Positions 7,069-16,425 of a stretch of DNA of 64,000 bases are shown here, one piece after another (within the stretch, counting starts at the first letter, position 1; every line of letters starts with the position of its first letter). The position numbers and the translations under genes are program-made. The DNA lies in assembly GCA_029202525.1 (NCBI GenBank), contig CP119325.1, positions 4,934,001 to 4,998,000 on the forward strand. The letters run 5' to 3'. The DNA is from Candidatus Pseudomonas phytovorans. Lineage in GTDB: Bacteria > Pseudomonadota > Gammaproteobacteria > Pseudomonadales > Pseudomonadaceae. The notes under the pieces were generated by a model that did no database searches, was not told where the DNA came from, and saw only the letters and a list, made by a program, of their open reading frames with translations.

Positions 7069-9504
7069 TCAGAATTTGTAGCGGGCCGTCGCCAGGAAGT
7101 TGCGCGGTTCGCCAAAGAAATTGCTGCCTGTCGTGGAGCTGATCGACGAGTAGTAGCGCTTGTCGAACACGTTATTGAGGTTGAAGTTGAGTTGCAGGTT
7201 TTCGTTCACGTCATAGCGAGTGAACATGTCATATAACGTGTAGCCACCTTGTTGCACACCGTACTGGGTGTACGTCTGGCTCTGAGAGCGGACCGCGCCC
7301 CCCACTCGCCATTGGTCCATCACACCCGGCAACCGGTAGCTCGTCGTCAGCTTGAACAAGTTGGCCGGCAGGTTGGTGCCGTAGCGTTTGCCTTTGGTGA
7401 ACGAACCAATCGGGCTGTAGGTGGTGTCCTTGATGCGCTCGGCGGTGTTGTAGGTGTAGCTGGCAGACATCTGCCAGTTTTCGGTCAATGCCCCCGTTAC
7501 TTCAAACTCGACACCACGACTGCGAATTTCCCCTGCCGACTCGTAACAGAGGGTGGTACCACCCTGGCACTGGCTGGCCTGCAACTGATCGGGCAGGTTC
7601 TCCAGGTCGATCTGGAACAGTGCCACGCTGGTATTCAAACGACCACCAAGATGCTCGCCTTTCAGACCGACTTCGTAGTTGGTGCCCTGAATCGGCTCCA
7701 GCAGGGTGCCGCTCGCGGTTTCCAGATTCTGCGGCTGGAAGATCCGTGTCCAGCTGGCATACACCGAGTAGGTATCATTGAGGTCATACACCAGGCCGGC
7801 ATACGGGGTGACTTCACGGGTTGCCTTGAAGTGTGAGGCGTTCTTGATTTCCTGTTCGTACCAGTCGACACGCCCCCCGACAATGAGCGTCAACGGCTCG
7901 GCAAGGCTGAACCGCGCCGTGCTGTAGACCCCGCTCTGCTCAACTTCGGTCTGACGGTTATACAGGCTCATGTCGACACCGACCGGTTTGGACACGGAGC
8001 CCGGGTCCCAGGTGATGGGGTTGAACAGCGCCAGCTCATAATTGCCGTTCGTCACGAACGGGCCGCCACGATCGTCCCAGTCACTTTCACGATGGCTGGC
8101 ACCCACCACGAGGGTGTGGGACCGCCCACCAAGCTCGAAGGGGCCGGAGAGGTAGCCATCGATGCTGGACTGGTCGCGCTCGTAATCGTATTTGCCGCCA
8201 CGCAACGACATGCTCGGGTTGCCGCTGGCATCTACCGATGGATTGGCCAGGAAGGTACCCATCATGTTCATTTCGCTGGTGATGTAGGTGGCGGCACCTT
8301 TGGCCTTCCAGCCATTGTCGAAGCGGTGCTCGATATCGGCGAATACCGTTTTGCTTTCCTTGTTCCAGTAGGACCAGGATGGGCTCATGCGGTCTGAGCG
8401 AGACACCGGCAGGAAGCTGCCGTCAGGGTAGGTACCCAGGCCATTCCAGTCGGCACCCGGGTTATTTTCATCGCTGTAAGACAGGCCCAGGCTGACCGTG
8501 GTGTCGTCATTCAGGTCGGCTTCGACAATGCCGTACAGCAGGGTGCGTTCATTGCCCGAATCTTCGGTGAAAGCGTTCTTGTTCTGGTAGCTCAATACCG
8601 TTCGACCTCGCAGCGTGCCGTCGGTATTGAGTGAGGAGCCCGCATCGATTTCCAAACGGCGATTGTCCCAACTGCCAAGGCTACCGGTAAGCATGACCTG
8701 TGGCTGAACAGTCGGCCGCTTGCGGATCAGGTTGATCGAGCCTGAGGGCAATCCGGCCCCCTCCATTAGGCCAGCCGCTCCGCGAACGATCTCGACACGG
8801 TCGTACATGGCCAGTGCCCCCGTGGACAACGACGCCTCTTCATACGCGACGGGCAGGCCATCGAACATGATGTTTTCGATGCCGAACCCGCGGGAATTGA
8901 ACCGTGGCCGCTCTGCCCCCCACTGGGTCAAGGTCAACCCCGGCGCGTTCCTGACCACATCATTGAGGGTCGTCATGCCCTGGTCTTCAATGCGCTGGCG
9001 GGTGATGACCGACACCGACTGCGGGGTTTCGCGCAGCGAGATCGGCAGCTTGGTCGCGGTCTGCATGGCACCGGTGGTGTAAGACCCGGTCTGCTCGCTG
9101 ACCATGCCCAACCCCTGCCCCTGAATGGTTGTCGCGCCCAACTGCACCGCCGTTTCGCTTTCGTTGCGTTGCTGCAGATAGGCGCGGTTGCCATCGGCCA
9201 GAACGAAGCTCAGGCCGGTACCTGCCAGCAACTGCTGCAGCGCGCCACTGGCGGTGTACTCGCCGTTCACGGCGGTGCTGGTCTTGCCACGGGTCAACGC
9301 ACCGTCAGCGAACAGCTGGATGCCGCTGGTGGCCGACCATTGCGCAATCGCGCCTTCCAGCGGCTGGGCGGCAATCGAGTAGGCGCGGCTTTGCGATTGT
9401 GTGGTGCTGGCTGCCTGGGCGTGCGGCAGGAGCAAAAACGAACAGACGCAGCTCATGGCACTGGCGAGCAACAGGGGTTTGAGGGTTGGGCAAGGGGTGG
9501 GCAT
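7069..9504 (-). CDS. TonB-dependent siderophore receptor with N-terminal signalling domain
   Basis: About 811 residues. The chosen ATG at 9504 gives MPTPCPTLKPLLLASAMSCV, a good signal peptide ending ...PHAQA; an upstream ATG at 9546 would add 14 residues. After the signal peptide comes an STN domain (QSRAYSIAAQPLEGAIAQWSA..., about 35-105) typical of FecR-linked transducers. The plug follows (SLRETPQSVSVITRQRIEDQGM; YDRVEIVRGAAGLMEGAGLP), then a barrel ending NNVFDKRYY...GEPRNFLATARYKF. On the minus strand its fecR and sigma genes lie immediately upstream, forming a second complete iron-starvation signalling unit. The imported siderophore cannot be named. Confidence 0.95.
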   Translation of the reverse strand: MPTPCPTLKPLLLASAMSCVCSFLLLPHAQAASTTQSQSRAYSIAAQPLEGAIAQWSATSGIQLFADGALTRGKTSTAVNGEYTASGALQQLLAGTGLSFVLADGNRAYLQQRNESETAVQLGATTIQGQGLGMVSEQTGSYTTGAMQTATKLPISLRETPQSVSVITRQRIEDQGMTTLNDVVRNAPGLTLTQWGAERPRFNSRGFGIENIMFDGLPVAYEEASLSTGALAMYDRVEIVRGAAGLMEGAGLPSGSINLIRKRPTVQPQVMLTGSLGSWDNRRLEIDAGSSLNTDGTLRGRTVLSYQNKNAFTEDSGNERTLLYGIVEADLNDDTTVSLGLSYSDENNPGADWNGLGTYPDGSFLPVSRSDRMSPSWSYWNKESKTVFADIEHRFDNGWKAKGAATYITSEMNMMGTFLANPSVDASGNPSMSLRGGKYDYERDQSSIDGYLSGPFELGGRSHTLVVGASHRESDWDDRGGPFVTNGNYELALFNPITWDPGSVSKPVGVDMSLYNRQTEVEQSGVYSTARFSLAEPLTLIVGGRVDWYEQEIKNASHFKATREVTPYAGLVYDLNDTYSVYASWTRIFQPQNLETASGTLLEPIQGTNYEVGLKGEHLGGRLNTSVALFQIDLENLPDQLQASQCQGGTTLCYESAGEIRSRGVEFEVTGALTENWQMSASYTYNTAERIKDTTYSPIGSFTKGKRYGTNLPANLFKLTTSYRLPGVMDQWRVGGAVRSQSQTYTQYGVQQGGYTLYDMFTRYDVNENLQLNFNLNNVFDKRYYSSISSTTGSNFFGEPRNFLATARYKF

Positions 9505-9606
9505 TCGAATTTCCAGTCCGTCCTGATGGCAGTACTCGCAACTCATTCTTGTTTGCGATCAAGACTTAAGACGGACCACCGGCAAAACACAACGACGCGG
9601 GTTTTG

Positions 9607-9616
9607 AATTTTTTTC
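9607..9616 (-). promoter_or_regulatory. Candidate ECF -35-like element downstream of fecR
   Basis: On the minus strand GAAAAAAATT lies a few bases after the fecR stop and about 100 bp before the receptor start. Similar GAAAAT strings lie just after fecR in both other units of this window. The -10 partner is unclear, so this is only a suggestion of a FecI-type promoter. Confidence 0.25.
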
Positions 9617-9624
9617 GATCAGTG

Positions 9625-10560
9625 CTATTCAGGGCGTACCAGCGTCAACCATGGTCCCACGGTCGTCACGCGAATCGGCAGGATGACCTGCAGGCTCTGT
9701 AGCGCGGCATCGGCCTCGCTAGCCTGCACCGCCGCCGTTACCCGCAGCTGGGCAATGTTGCTGTCTGTCAGCAGCAGGTGAGAACGGGCATACGGTTGCA
9801 GGCGCTGCAGCACCTGCGCCAATGACTCATCGCGAAACACCAGCCGTTGTTCGCGCCAGGCCAGTTGCTGGCGCAGATCGACGCTGCGTAACGCGCCGAT
9901 ACCGCCAGCGCCGTAGTGCACGGCCTGGCCCTCCCCCGCTTCGGCCTGCTGGCCCGCGCGGCTCACCCTTACGCTGTGTTCGGTCACCGTCACGTTCGCA
10001 CCATCGTCTAGTACCTGTACGTCGAACGCAGTGCCCAATGCGCGCACATCACCCCCTGCGGCCTCAACGACGAAGGGGCGTGAAGGGTTGGGCGCCACCT
10101 TGAACCAGGCCTCGCCCTTGTGCAGAACAAGGCGCCGCTCACCCGCGCCATAACGCACATCCAGTGCAGATTGCGGCGCCAGCTGCACGGTCGAGCCGTC
10201 TTCCAGCGTCCAGCTGCGCACTTGCGCGACCTCGGTGCGGTAATCTGCCCAGCGGGCTGGCGAAAGGGCAAGCACCGAAACTGCCACCAACACTGCCGCA
10301 GCACTGGCCAAGCCAAGCGAAAAACGCCGGGGCCTGCGCTGACGCGGTGCCGGGCTGGCAGCCACATGGGCGTGGCCCGCCACCCCGGAAACACGCCACA
10401 CCTGCTGGGCCCGCTGCCAGGCTGCCGGGTGGCTTGGGTCGGCCTCAAGCCAGCGCGCAAAGACTGCCTGCTCGGCCTGTGTCACACCCGCGTCCTGCAG
10501 GCGCACGCACCATTCAAGCGCTTGGTCCAGGGGGGTATGCGAATCGTGGTCGTTCATCAT
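9625..10560 (-). CDS. FecR family anti-sigma regulator
   Basis: 311-residue membrane regulator. The N-terminal FecR-type domain reads ALEWCVRLQDAGVTQAEQAVFARWLEADPSHPAAWQRAQQVWR. One transmembrane segment lies at about 90-112 (FSLGLASAAAVLVAVSVLAL). The periplasmic FecR domain follows (ADYRTEVAQVRSWTLEDGSTVQLAPQSALDVRYGAGERRLVLHKGEAWF). The start is the double ATG at 10560/10557; the long frame upstream runs antisense-like through the sigma gene and is not protein-like. The sigma gene ends 49 bp upstream and the receptor follows about 120 bp downstream, so this is the middle gene of sigma-FecR-receptor unit two. Confidence 0.9.
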   Translation of the reverse strand: MMNDHDSHTPLDQALEWCVRLQDAGVTQAEQAVFARWLEADPSHPAAWQRAQQVWRVSGVAGHAHVAASPAPRQRRPRRFSLGLASAAAVLVAVSVLALSPARWADYRTEVAQVRSWTLEDGSTVQLAPQSALDVRYGAGERRLVLHKGEAWFKVAPNPSRPFVVEAAGGDVRALGTAFDVQVLDDGANVTVTEHSVRVSRAGQQAEAGEGQAVHYGAGGIGALRSVDLRQQLAWREQRLVFRDESLAQVLQRLQPYARSHLLLTDSNIAQLRVTAAVQASEADAALQSLQVILPIRVTTVGPWLTLVRPE

Positions 10561-10609
10561 GACAGCGCGGGCAGGGGGCAGTGGAAACGTGCGCAGTGTA
10601 ACCAGCCTT

Positions 10610-11110
10610 TCATGACATTGCCTTCTCGATGCGCTGCATGGCCTTGACCATTTGCGAGACCACCGTGCTCTTGGAAATGCCCAGGCGCTCGGCGACCTGC
10701 TGGTGGTCCAGGCCATCGATACGGCACAGGATGAACACTTCGCGGCAGCGGGGTGGCAGTTCATCGATCACCTGCATGACCCGTTGCAGCTCACGGCTCA
10801 GTTCGGTTCTGCGGGCCGGGTCTAGTTTGCCATCGGGGATCATCTCGACCACTACCGGGTCGGCCTGCACCTCAATACCCAAGGCTTCGCGGCGGCGTAT
10901 GTCCATGCCCAGGTTACGTGCAATGCGGAAGATGTACGCACGTGGGTTGCCGATGCGCTCGCCCACCTTGCGGCTGGCCACCCGCAACCAGGTTTCCTGG
11001 GTCAGGTCCTCAGCCACGGTGACATTGCCGAAGTGCCGCACCAGATAGGCTTTCAGCGCTTCGCGGTTCTCCAGGAACGTCGATGTCAACGGGTCGCGGT
11101 CTTGCGGCAT
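10610..11110 (-). CDS. ECF RNA polymerase sigma factor, FecI family
   Basis: 166 residues from the ATG at 11110, which has AGGAT about 10 bp upstream. A farther in-frame start at 11179 would add 23 poorly conserved-looking residues. Region 2 is visible as VAEDLTQETWLRVASRKVGE...PRAYIFRIARNLGMDIRRRE. Region 4 is visible as LPPRCREVFILCRIDGLDHQQVAERLGISKSTVVSQMVKAMQRIEKAMS. It should direct transcription of the adjacent receptor once FecR is activated. It is the first gene of the minus-strand unit. A weak Fur-like AT-rich dyad lies upstream, around 11162-11184. Confidence 0.93.
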   Translation of the reverse strand: MPQDRDPLTSTFLENREALKAYLVRHFGNVTVAEDLTQETWLRVASRKVGERIGNPRAYIFRIARNLGMDIRRREALGIEVQADPVVVEMIPDGKLDPARRTELSRELQRVMQVIDELPPRCREVFILCRIDGLDHQQVAERLGISKSTVVSQMVKAMQRIEKAMS

Positions 11111-11161
11111 TCGCCAAGCATCCTGCACAGCGGCGGGGGAATTGGCGGCACGGTAGCACTT

Positions 11162-11184
11162 GTTGCTAACGGTTCTCAACTACA
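11162..11184. promoter_or_regulatory. Weak candidate Fur box upstream of ECF sigma gene
   Basis: Read on the minus strand, the segment contains AGTTGAGAACCGTTAGCA, which resembles the half-sites of Pseudomonas Fur boxes (TGAGAATnATTAGCA forms). It lies 50-75 bp upstream of the sigma start. The match is imperfect and rests on family expectation. Confidence 0.3.
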
Positions 11185-11261
11185 TTTCTGGCGTTATTGC
11201 GCCTCGCAGATCCGGGAAAGCAGTAAGCACACCTCGCGATGCGCAGCAGAAGCGATCGCGG

Positions 11262-12188
11262 CTAGAGCCCGATCGCCACTTCACGCTCGCCACTCATGTA
11301 TTGCTCAAGGCGGCTGCGCAACCAGCGCTCGGCGGGGTCGCTATCGGTGGTGCTCAACCAGACCATGGCCAACTCAAGCGCGGCCGTGTCGAACGGCAGT
11401 GGCTCGGCCTGCAGGTTGCCCCAGCGCTCCATGCCGTGTGCGGCATAGTCCGGGCAGCAGGCTAGCAGGTCGGTGCCGGCCAGAATCGCCGGCAACGAAC
11501 TGAACTGTGGCACCGACAACACCACCTTGCGTTCGCGGCCAATCTCTTTCAGCCAGTCATCGACCACACCTTGGGTATTGGCGGTGGGTGAAACCTGCAC
11601 ATGCGGGCGGGCGCAGAACTCATCCAGGGTCAGCGGCGTGGCTGACTTGTCGGCCCGCACTACCCTGCCCTGCATCGTGCGCAACACCTTGCGCTTGGCG
11701 TTGGCCGGTAGCCCCTTGGTCTGGCTGATGCCGACCGTTACATCGCCTGCGGCCAGCAAGTCTGGAATGCGCCAATAATCGACATGCTGCACGACCACCA
11801 CTACATTCGGCGCCTCCACTCGCAGCGCCCGTAGCAGCGGTGGCAACAGCCCCGACTCGACATCATCGGAAAGGCCGATGCGGAAAGTCATCTTGCTGGT
11901 CAGCGGGTCGAAATCGTGGGTCAGGCTGAGGGCAGTGGACATCGCGTCCAGTGCCGGAGTGAGGTACTTGATGACCTCCTCGGCGCGGGCCGAGGGCTCC
12001 ATGCGGTTACCCACACGGATCAGCAACGGGTCGTTGAACATTGCCCGTAACCTGGCCAGCGCGGCGCTGACCGTGGGTTGGGCGACGAACAGTTTTTCTG
12101 CGGCACGGGTGAGGTTGCGCTCCTGCATCAGGGCTTCAAACACCACCATCAGGTTGATATCGGCTTTGCGCAGTTCGTTGCGGTTCAT
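11262..12188 (-). CDS. LysR-type transcriptional regulator
   Basis: 308-residue LysR regulator. The winged helix-turn-helix is at about residues 9-68 (INLMVVFEALMQERNLTRAAEKLFVAQPTVSAALARLRAMFNDPLLIRVGNRM), followed by the substrate-binding effector domain. I chose the ATG at 12188 because GGGAGT lies 4-5 bp upstream; an upstream start adds 32 residues without similarity to LysR N-termini. It is transcribed in the same direction as, and 111 bp after, the MFS permease, so it may be co-transcribed with the dehydratase-permease pair. A carboxylate or sugar acid is a plausible effector, by inference from neighbours. Confidence 0.9.
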   Translation of the reverse strand: MNRNELRKADINLMVVFEALMQERNLTRAAEKLFVAQPTVSAALARLRAMFNDPLLIRVGNRMEPSARAEEVIKYLTPALDAMSTALSLTHDFDPLTSKMTFRIGLSDDVESGLLPPLLRALRVEAPNVVVVVQHVDYWRIPDLLAAGDVTVGISQTKGLPANAKRKVLRTMQGRVVRADKSATPLTLDEFCARPHVQVSPTANTQGVVDDWLKEIGRERKVVLSVPQFSSLPAILAGTDLLACCPDYAAHGMERWGNLQAEPLPFDTAALELAMVWLSTTDSDPAERWLRSRLEQYMSGEREVAIGL

Positions 12189-12299
12189 GGGCACTCCCGG
12201 GCCGGGTTCTTGTTGTGCGGATTCAATTCCAGCATCGACAAGAATCCCGGCCCAGTCAAAGCCTGCAAGCCTGAGCGCATTCACAGCCCTGCGTATGGG

Positions 12300-13646
12300 T
12301 CAGGACATGCTGCTGGACAACGGCACCCGCGCCTCATCCTGCTTGAGGTCCATGCGTTGAATCTTGCCGACGATCACCAGGTAGCAGAACATCGCAACCA
12401 ACGCATTCGCAGCCACGAACACCAATGCGGTTTCGAACGAACCGGTGGCCTGCAGGATCAGCCCAATGATGATCGGCGTGGTGATGCCGGCCGTATTGCC
12501 GAAGGCGTTGAACACCCCCCCGCACAGCCCGGCGATGGGCTTGGGTGCCGTGTCAGCCACAACCGCCCAGCCGATCGCACCAAAGCCCTTGCCGAAGTAA
12601 GCCAATGCCATGATCGCGACGATCATCCATTCGGCATCGACGTAGTTGCACGCCACCATGCAAGTCGACATCAGCATGCCCAGCACCAGCGGCGCCTTGC
12701 GGGCAAAGGTAATCGAGTGCCCCTTACGGATCAGCGCATCGGAAATGATGCCTCCCAGCACACCTCCGAGGAACCCGCACACGGCCGGGATCGACGCAAT
12801 GAAGCCGGCCTTGAGGATCGACATGCCGCGCTCCTGCACCAGATACACAGGGAACCAGGTCAGGAAGAAGTAGGACAGCGTGTTGATGCAGTACTGGCCA
12901 ATGAACACCCCCATCATCATGCGGTTGGTGAGCAGTTGCCGGAAACTGGCCCAGGTCGGCTTCGGCGTATCCTGCTTGCTGCCGGCCTGATCCATGTCGA
13001 TCAGACCACCACCTTCAGCAATATGGCGCAGTTCAGCCTCGTTGATGCGCGGGTGCTGCTTGGGCGCATACACCGTTTTCAGCCACACACCGGTCACTAG
13101 CACGCCCAGCCCACCCATCACCACGAACACGTAGTGCCAGCCGAACTGGTAGACGATCCAGCCCATGAACGGGGCGAACAGGACTGTGGCGAAATACTGC
13201 GCCGAGGTGAAGATACCGGCGGCGGTACCGCGTTCCGCTGAAGGGAACCAGGCGGCTGCCATACGGCTGTTACCAGGAAACGATGGCGACTCGGCAAGCC
13301 CGACCATGAAGCGCAGCACGAACATCACCACTATCGCGACCGGGATGCTGTACCAGCCAACAGTGGCTTGCAGGATGGTGAAGGTGGACCAGAGAAAGAT
13401 ACTCCAGGCATACACACGCTTGGTGCCGAAGCGATCAAGCAACCAGCCACCTGGGATCTGACCAAGCACATAGGCCCAGGCAAAGGCCGAGAACAGCAGG
13501 CCCATTTGCACCGGGGTGATGCCCAGTTCTTTCTGCATCGACGAGCCGACGATAGACAGAATCGCCCGGTCGGCATAGTTGATGGTGGTGACCAGGAACA
13601 GCAACAGCAGGATGACATAACGAACACGGGTGGGACGCGCATTCAT
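12300..13646 (-). CDS. MFS transporter, anion:cation symporter type (hexonate/hexarate-like)
   Basis: 448-residue, about 12-TM major facilitator of the anion:cation symporter (GudP/GarP/phthalate permease) family. The N-terminus RYVILLLLFLVTTINYADRAILSI and the loop GGWLLDRFGTKRVYAWSI are characteristic, as is the RFMVGLAESPSFPGNSRMAAAWFP segment. Proteins of this group import sugar acids such as glucarate, galactarate or galactonate with a cation. It follows the IlvD/EDD-family dehydratase by 68 bp in the same direction, a pairing that supports a sugar-acid substrate. AGAGGTC upstream of the ATG is the probable ribosome-binding site. The exact substrate is not determined. Confidence 0.9.
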   Translation of the reverse strand: MNARPTRVRYVILLLLFLVTTINYADRAILSIVGSSMQKELGITPVQMGLLFSAFAWAYVLGQIPGGWLLDRFGTKRVYAWSIFLWSTFTILQATVGWYSIPVAIVVMFVLRFMVGLAESPSFPGNSRMAAAWFPSAERGTAAGIFTSAQYFATVLFAPFMGWIVYQFGWHYVFVVMGGLGVLVTGVWLKTVYAPKQHPRINEAELRHIAEGGGLIDMDQAGSKQDTPKPTWASFRQLLTNRMMMGVFIGQYCINTLSYFFLTWFPVYLVQERGMSILKAGFIASIPAVCGFLGGVLGGIISDALIRKGHSITFARKAPLVLGMLMSTCMVACNYVDAEWMIVAIMALAYFGKGFGAIGWAVVADTAPKPIAGLCGGVFNAFGNTAGITTPIIIGLILQATGSFETALVFVAANALVAMFCYLVIVGKIQRMDLKQDEARVPLSSSMS

Positions 13647-13714
13647 GGCGGGGACCTCTTGTTATTGTCAGGCTGGCGGCCGTGCCCGGCTGCCAGCGGG
13701 GCGAATCGGGGGGC

Positions 13715-15454
13715 TTACTTCACCGGCACGCGGGCGATCATGTGCGGTGGCCGCAGGAACTCGAAATCGCAGCCCTTGTCCGCCTGGGTGATCTGCTCGT
13801 AGAACAGCTTGCGGTAGCCGCGCTCTGCATCCACCGGTTTGGGCAACTGCAGGTCATTCCGGCGTGACTGCAGCTGCGCCTCGCTGACCAGCAACTCGAT
13901 GCTACGGTGTTGCACACTGAGGCGAATGCGATCACCGCTGCGTACCAGCGCCAGCGGCCCGCCAAGGGCTGCTTCGGGTGTGACATGCAGCACGATAGTG
14001 CCCGCAGCAGTACCGCTCATGCGGCCGTCGGAGATACGCACCATGTCCTTGACGCCCGCCTTGGCCAGTTTCTTCGGGATGGGCAGGTAACCCGCCTCGG
14101 GCATGCCTGGGGCACCGATTGGGCCGATGTTCTTCAGCACCAACACGTCATCGGCATTCACGTCCAGCTCAGGGTCGTCAATCCGTTGGGCCATGTCTTC
14201 GGAGTTCTCGAAGACCACGGCGCGACCTTCATGCTCCATCAACTGTGGGTTTGCCGCCGACTGTTTGATGATCGCACCGTTCGGTGCCAGGTTGCCCTTG
14301 AGGAAGGCGATACCGCCTGCCGGGTAGATCGGGTTGGCGAAACTGCGGACCACGTCCTGCTTGTATTCCGGGAAATCTTCAAGTTCCTCACCCAGCGTGC
14401 GACCACTGACGGTCAGGGTGTCCAAGTGCAGCTGCGGCTTCAGCTCACGCAACACCGTTTGCAGGCCACCGGCGCGGTGAAGGTCTTCCATATAGTGCTG
14501 GCCCGATGGTTTGAGGTCGACCAGCACCGGGGTTTCGCGGCTCATGCGGTCGAATGCTTCCAGGTCGATTTCATAACCCATGCGCCCGGCAATGGCGGTG
14601 AGGTGGATAATGCCGTTGGTCGAGCCGCCGATTGCCAGCAAAACCCGCAGGGCGTTCTCGAACGCCTTCTCGGTCAGTATCTTGTCTGGCGTCAGGCCAT
14701 TGCGCGCCATGATCACCGCCCGCCGCCCGCTTTCCTCGGCGATGCGGATACGGTCACTGGTGACTGCCGGTGGTGTGGCTCCGCCGGGCAGCACGATACC
14801 CAGCGCTTCGCCAATGCAGGCCATGGTGCTGGCGGTGCCCATCACCGAGCAGGTGCCGATGCTGGCCACCAGCTTGTTGTTCACTTCGTTGATTTCCTGC
14901 TCGTCGATTTCCTCGCCACGGAAGCGGCCCCAGAAACGCCGGCAATCGGTACACGCGCCGACCCGTTCGCCGCGGTGCCCGCCGGTGAGCATGGAGCCGG
15001 TAACAAGCTGGATCATCGGCACATTGGCCGAGGCCGCGCCCATCAGCTGCGCTGGCACGGTCTTGTCGCAACCACCGATCAGCACCACAGCATCCATTGG
15101 CTGGGCCCTGATCATTTCTTCGGTGTCCATGGCCATCAGGTTGCGCAGATACATGCTGGTGGGCTGCGAAAAGCTTTCAGCGATGGAAATGGTCGGGAAG
15201 TCTATGGCCAGCCCTCCTTCCATCATCACCCCACGCTTGACCGCCTCAATCAGTTGCGGCGCGTTGCCGTGGCAAGGGTTGTAGCCGCTGCCGGTATTGG
15301 CGATACCGATGATGGTGCGGTCAAGAGCATCGTCGCTGTAGCCGGCGCCTTTGATGAAGGCCTTGCGCAGGAAGAGTGCAAAGCCGGTATCTCCGTAATT
15401 GGTTAACCCTTTACGGATGCCGGTCGGCTTGATGACAGGGGATTTATCAGGCAT
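13715..15454 (-). CDS. IlvD/EDD-family dehydratase (sugar-acid dehydratase)
   Basis: 579-residue dehydratase of the IlvD/EDD family, converting a sugar acid to a 2-keto-3-deoxy acid (or a dihydroxy-acid to a 2-keto acid). Three iron-sulfur cysteines are visible: C61 in NPCHGN, C129 in GGCDKT and C202 in GTCSVMGTAS. This is the pattern of the [2Fe-2S] pentonate/hexonate dehydratases as well as IlvD. GSSxG-like IGGSTNGIIH and the C-terminal DGRMSGTAAGTIVLHVTPEA motif are present. A housekeeping ilvD is unlikely to sit with a sugar-acid permease and two regulators, so I infer an L-arabonate/galactonate-type role. No aldolase or semialdehyde dehydrogenase follows, so the rest of the pathway is elsewhere. 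Confidence 0.88.
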   Translation of the reverse strand: MPDKSPVIKPTGIRKGLTNYGDTGFALFLRKAFIKGAGYSDDALDRTIIGIANTGSGYNPCHGNAPQLIEAVKRGVMMEGGLAIDFPTISIAESFSQPTSMYLRNLMAMDTEEMIRAQPMDAVVLIGGCDKTVPAQLMGAASANVPMIQLVTGSMLTGGHRGERVGACTDCRRFWGRFRGEEIDEQEINEVNNKLVASIGTCSVMGTASTMACIGEALGIVLPGGATPPAVTSDRIRIAEESGRRAVIMARNGLTPDKILTEKAFENALRVLLAIGGSTNGIIHLTAIAGRMGYEIDLEAFDRMSRETPVLVDLKPSGQHYMEDLHRAGGLQTVLRELKPQLHLDTLTVSGRTLGEELEDFPEYKQDVVRSFANPIYPAGGIAFLKGNLAPNGAIIKQSAANPQLMEHEGRAVVFENSEDMAQRIDDPELDVNADDVLVLKNIGPIGAPGMPEAGYLPIPKKLAKAGVKDMVRISDGRMSGTAAGTIVLHVTPEAALGGPLALVRSGDRIRLSVQHRSIELLVSEAQLQSRRNDLQLPKPVDAERGYRKLFYEQITQADKGCDFEFLRPPHMIARVPVK

Positions 15455-15467
15455 GGCTCACCTACCA

Positions 15468-15510
15468 GTACATTATTGGATTTATCATCGACATGATTAT
15501 TGATAATCCG
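15468..15510. promoter_or_regulatory. Divergent operator candidate, IlvD-type dehydratase / GntR regulator
   Basis: The gap between the minus-strand dehydratase (start 15454) and the plus-strand GntR gene (start 15650) holds GATTATTGATAATC at 15495-15508, a perfect 6-bp inverted repeat with a 2-bp centre. A related copy, GGATTTATCA, lies at about 15478-15487 and pairs imperfectly with TGATAATCC. Such AT-rich dyads are the usual binding sites of FadR-type GntR proteins. The neighbouring GntR regulator is the obvious candidate. Confidence 0.5.
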
Positions 15511-15649
15511 TCTGAGCGAATGAAAACACGATCACGATGGTTGCGCAAGCACGCTTCATCGCCCCACTCGCGCCAGCCACTGCTGCGAATCAGCGCAATT
15601 TGTGGCAGTCTCAGGCTTTGATCAGCCCGCAACGCCAAGGCATCGACCC

Positions 15650-16321
15650 ATGCAGCTGCTTGACCCCGTCACCCCCGCCATCGGCCTGGAAGAGGCCGTG
15701 CGCATTCTTGAAGAAGAGATCGTCCTGGGCTTTCTGCACCCGCGTGAGCGCTTGGTCGAGGATGACCTGCTCGAACGTTTCGGCCTCAAGCGGCATGTGG
15801 TGCGCCAGGTATTGGTCGAGTTGGAGCGCATGGGGCTGGTGGAGCGCAAGCGCAACGTCGGCGCACTGGTGAAGGCCTATACCGCCAAGGAGGTCGAAGA
15901 CCTGTACGCCGTGCGTGAGCTGCTGGAGTGCCAGTGCGTACGTCTGATCAAATTCCCGGTGGCCAGTAGCGCCCTGGAAGTCCTGATTGCCACCCAACAC
16001 ACGCACGATGCCATGGTCCAGTCAGGCAACCTGCGTGGAGCCTTTCGCGCCAACATGCGTTTTCATGAGTTGCTGTTCGGCCTTTCCGACAACCCGGTGC
16101 TGCTGGCGGCAATACAGGATCATGCGCAACGTGCGCATTCGGTTCGCTCATCGTCGCTGGTGGTGGCAGAGCAATTGGAGCGGGCGCGCCGAGAACACTG
16201 GCAGCTCATCGAAGCCTTGCAGCAGGGCAATGTGGAAAGACTGGCACAGGTGTGCAGCGATCACCTGAAGCCGTCGCGGGACACCTATCTGGCGGCTTAC
16301 CACCGTCGGGCTGGCCAGTGA
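15650..16321 (+). CDS. GntR-family transcriptional regulator, FCD (FadR) subfamily
   Basis: 223-residue regulator. The N-terminal winged helix (about 10-78: IGLEEAVRILEEEIVLGFLHPRERLVEDDLLERFGLKRHVVRQVLVELERMGLVERKRNVGALV) is of GntR type. The all-helical FCD ligand domain follows (YAVRELLECQCVRL..., NMRFHELLFGLSDNPVL..., HWQLIEALQQGNVERL...). The metal-site histidines of FCD domains appear in HELLF and DHLKPS. I chose the ATG at 15650; upstream GTG starts give residues unlike the family. It is divergent from the dehydratase-permease pair and probably represses them until the sugar acid binds. Confidence 0.88.
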   Translation: MQLLDPVTPAIGLEEAVRILEEEIVLGFLHPRERLVEDDLLERFGLKRHVVRQVLVELERMGLVERKRNVGALVKAYTAKEVEDLYAVRELLECQCVRLIKFPVASSALEVLIATQHTHDAMVQSGNLRGAFRANMRFHELLFGLSDNPVLLAAIQDHAQRAHSVRSSSLVVAEQLERARREHWQLIEALQQGNVERLAQVCSDHLKPSRDTYLAAYHRRAGQ

Positions 16322-16425
16322 CACCCTGCATTCATGATGCCGACACTCGTACGATGGCCACTCACTGGTCCCCTAGCTGCACATGAGCCTGCCCGCCAGG
16401 GCAGGACCGCGAGGCGCACACCGCG

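Noticed and set aside
13907..15406. 499-codon plus-strand open frame opposite the dehydratase
   Set aside because: Shadow frame; the minus strand has all three Fe-S cysteine motifs of an IlvD/EDD enzyme.
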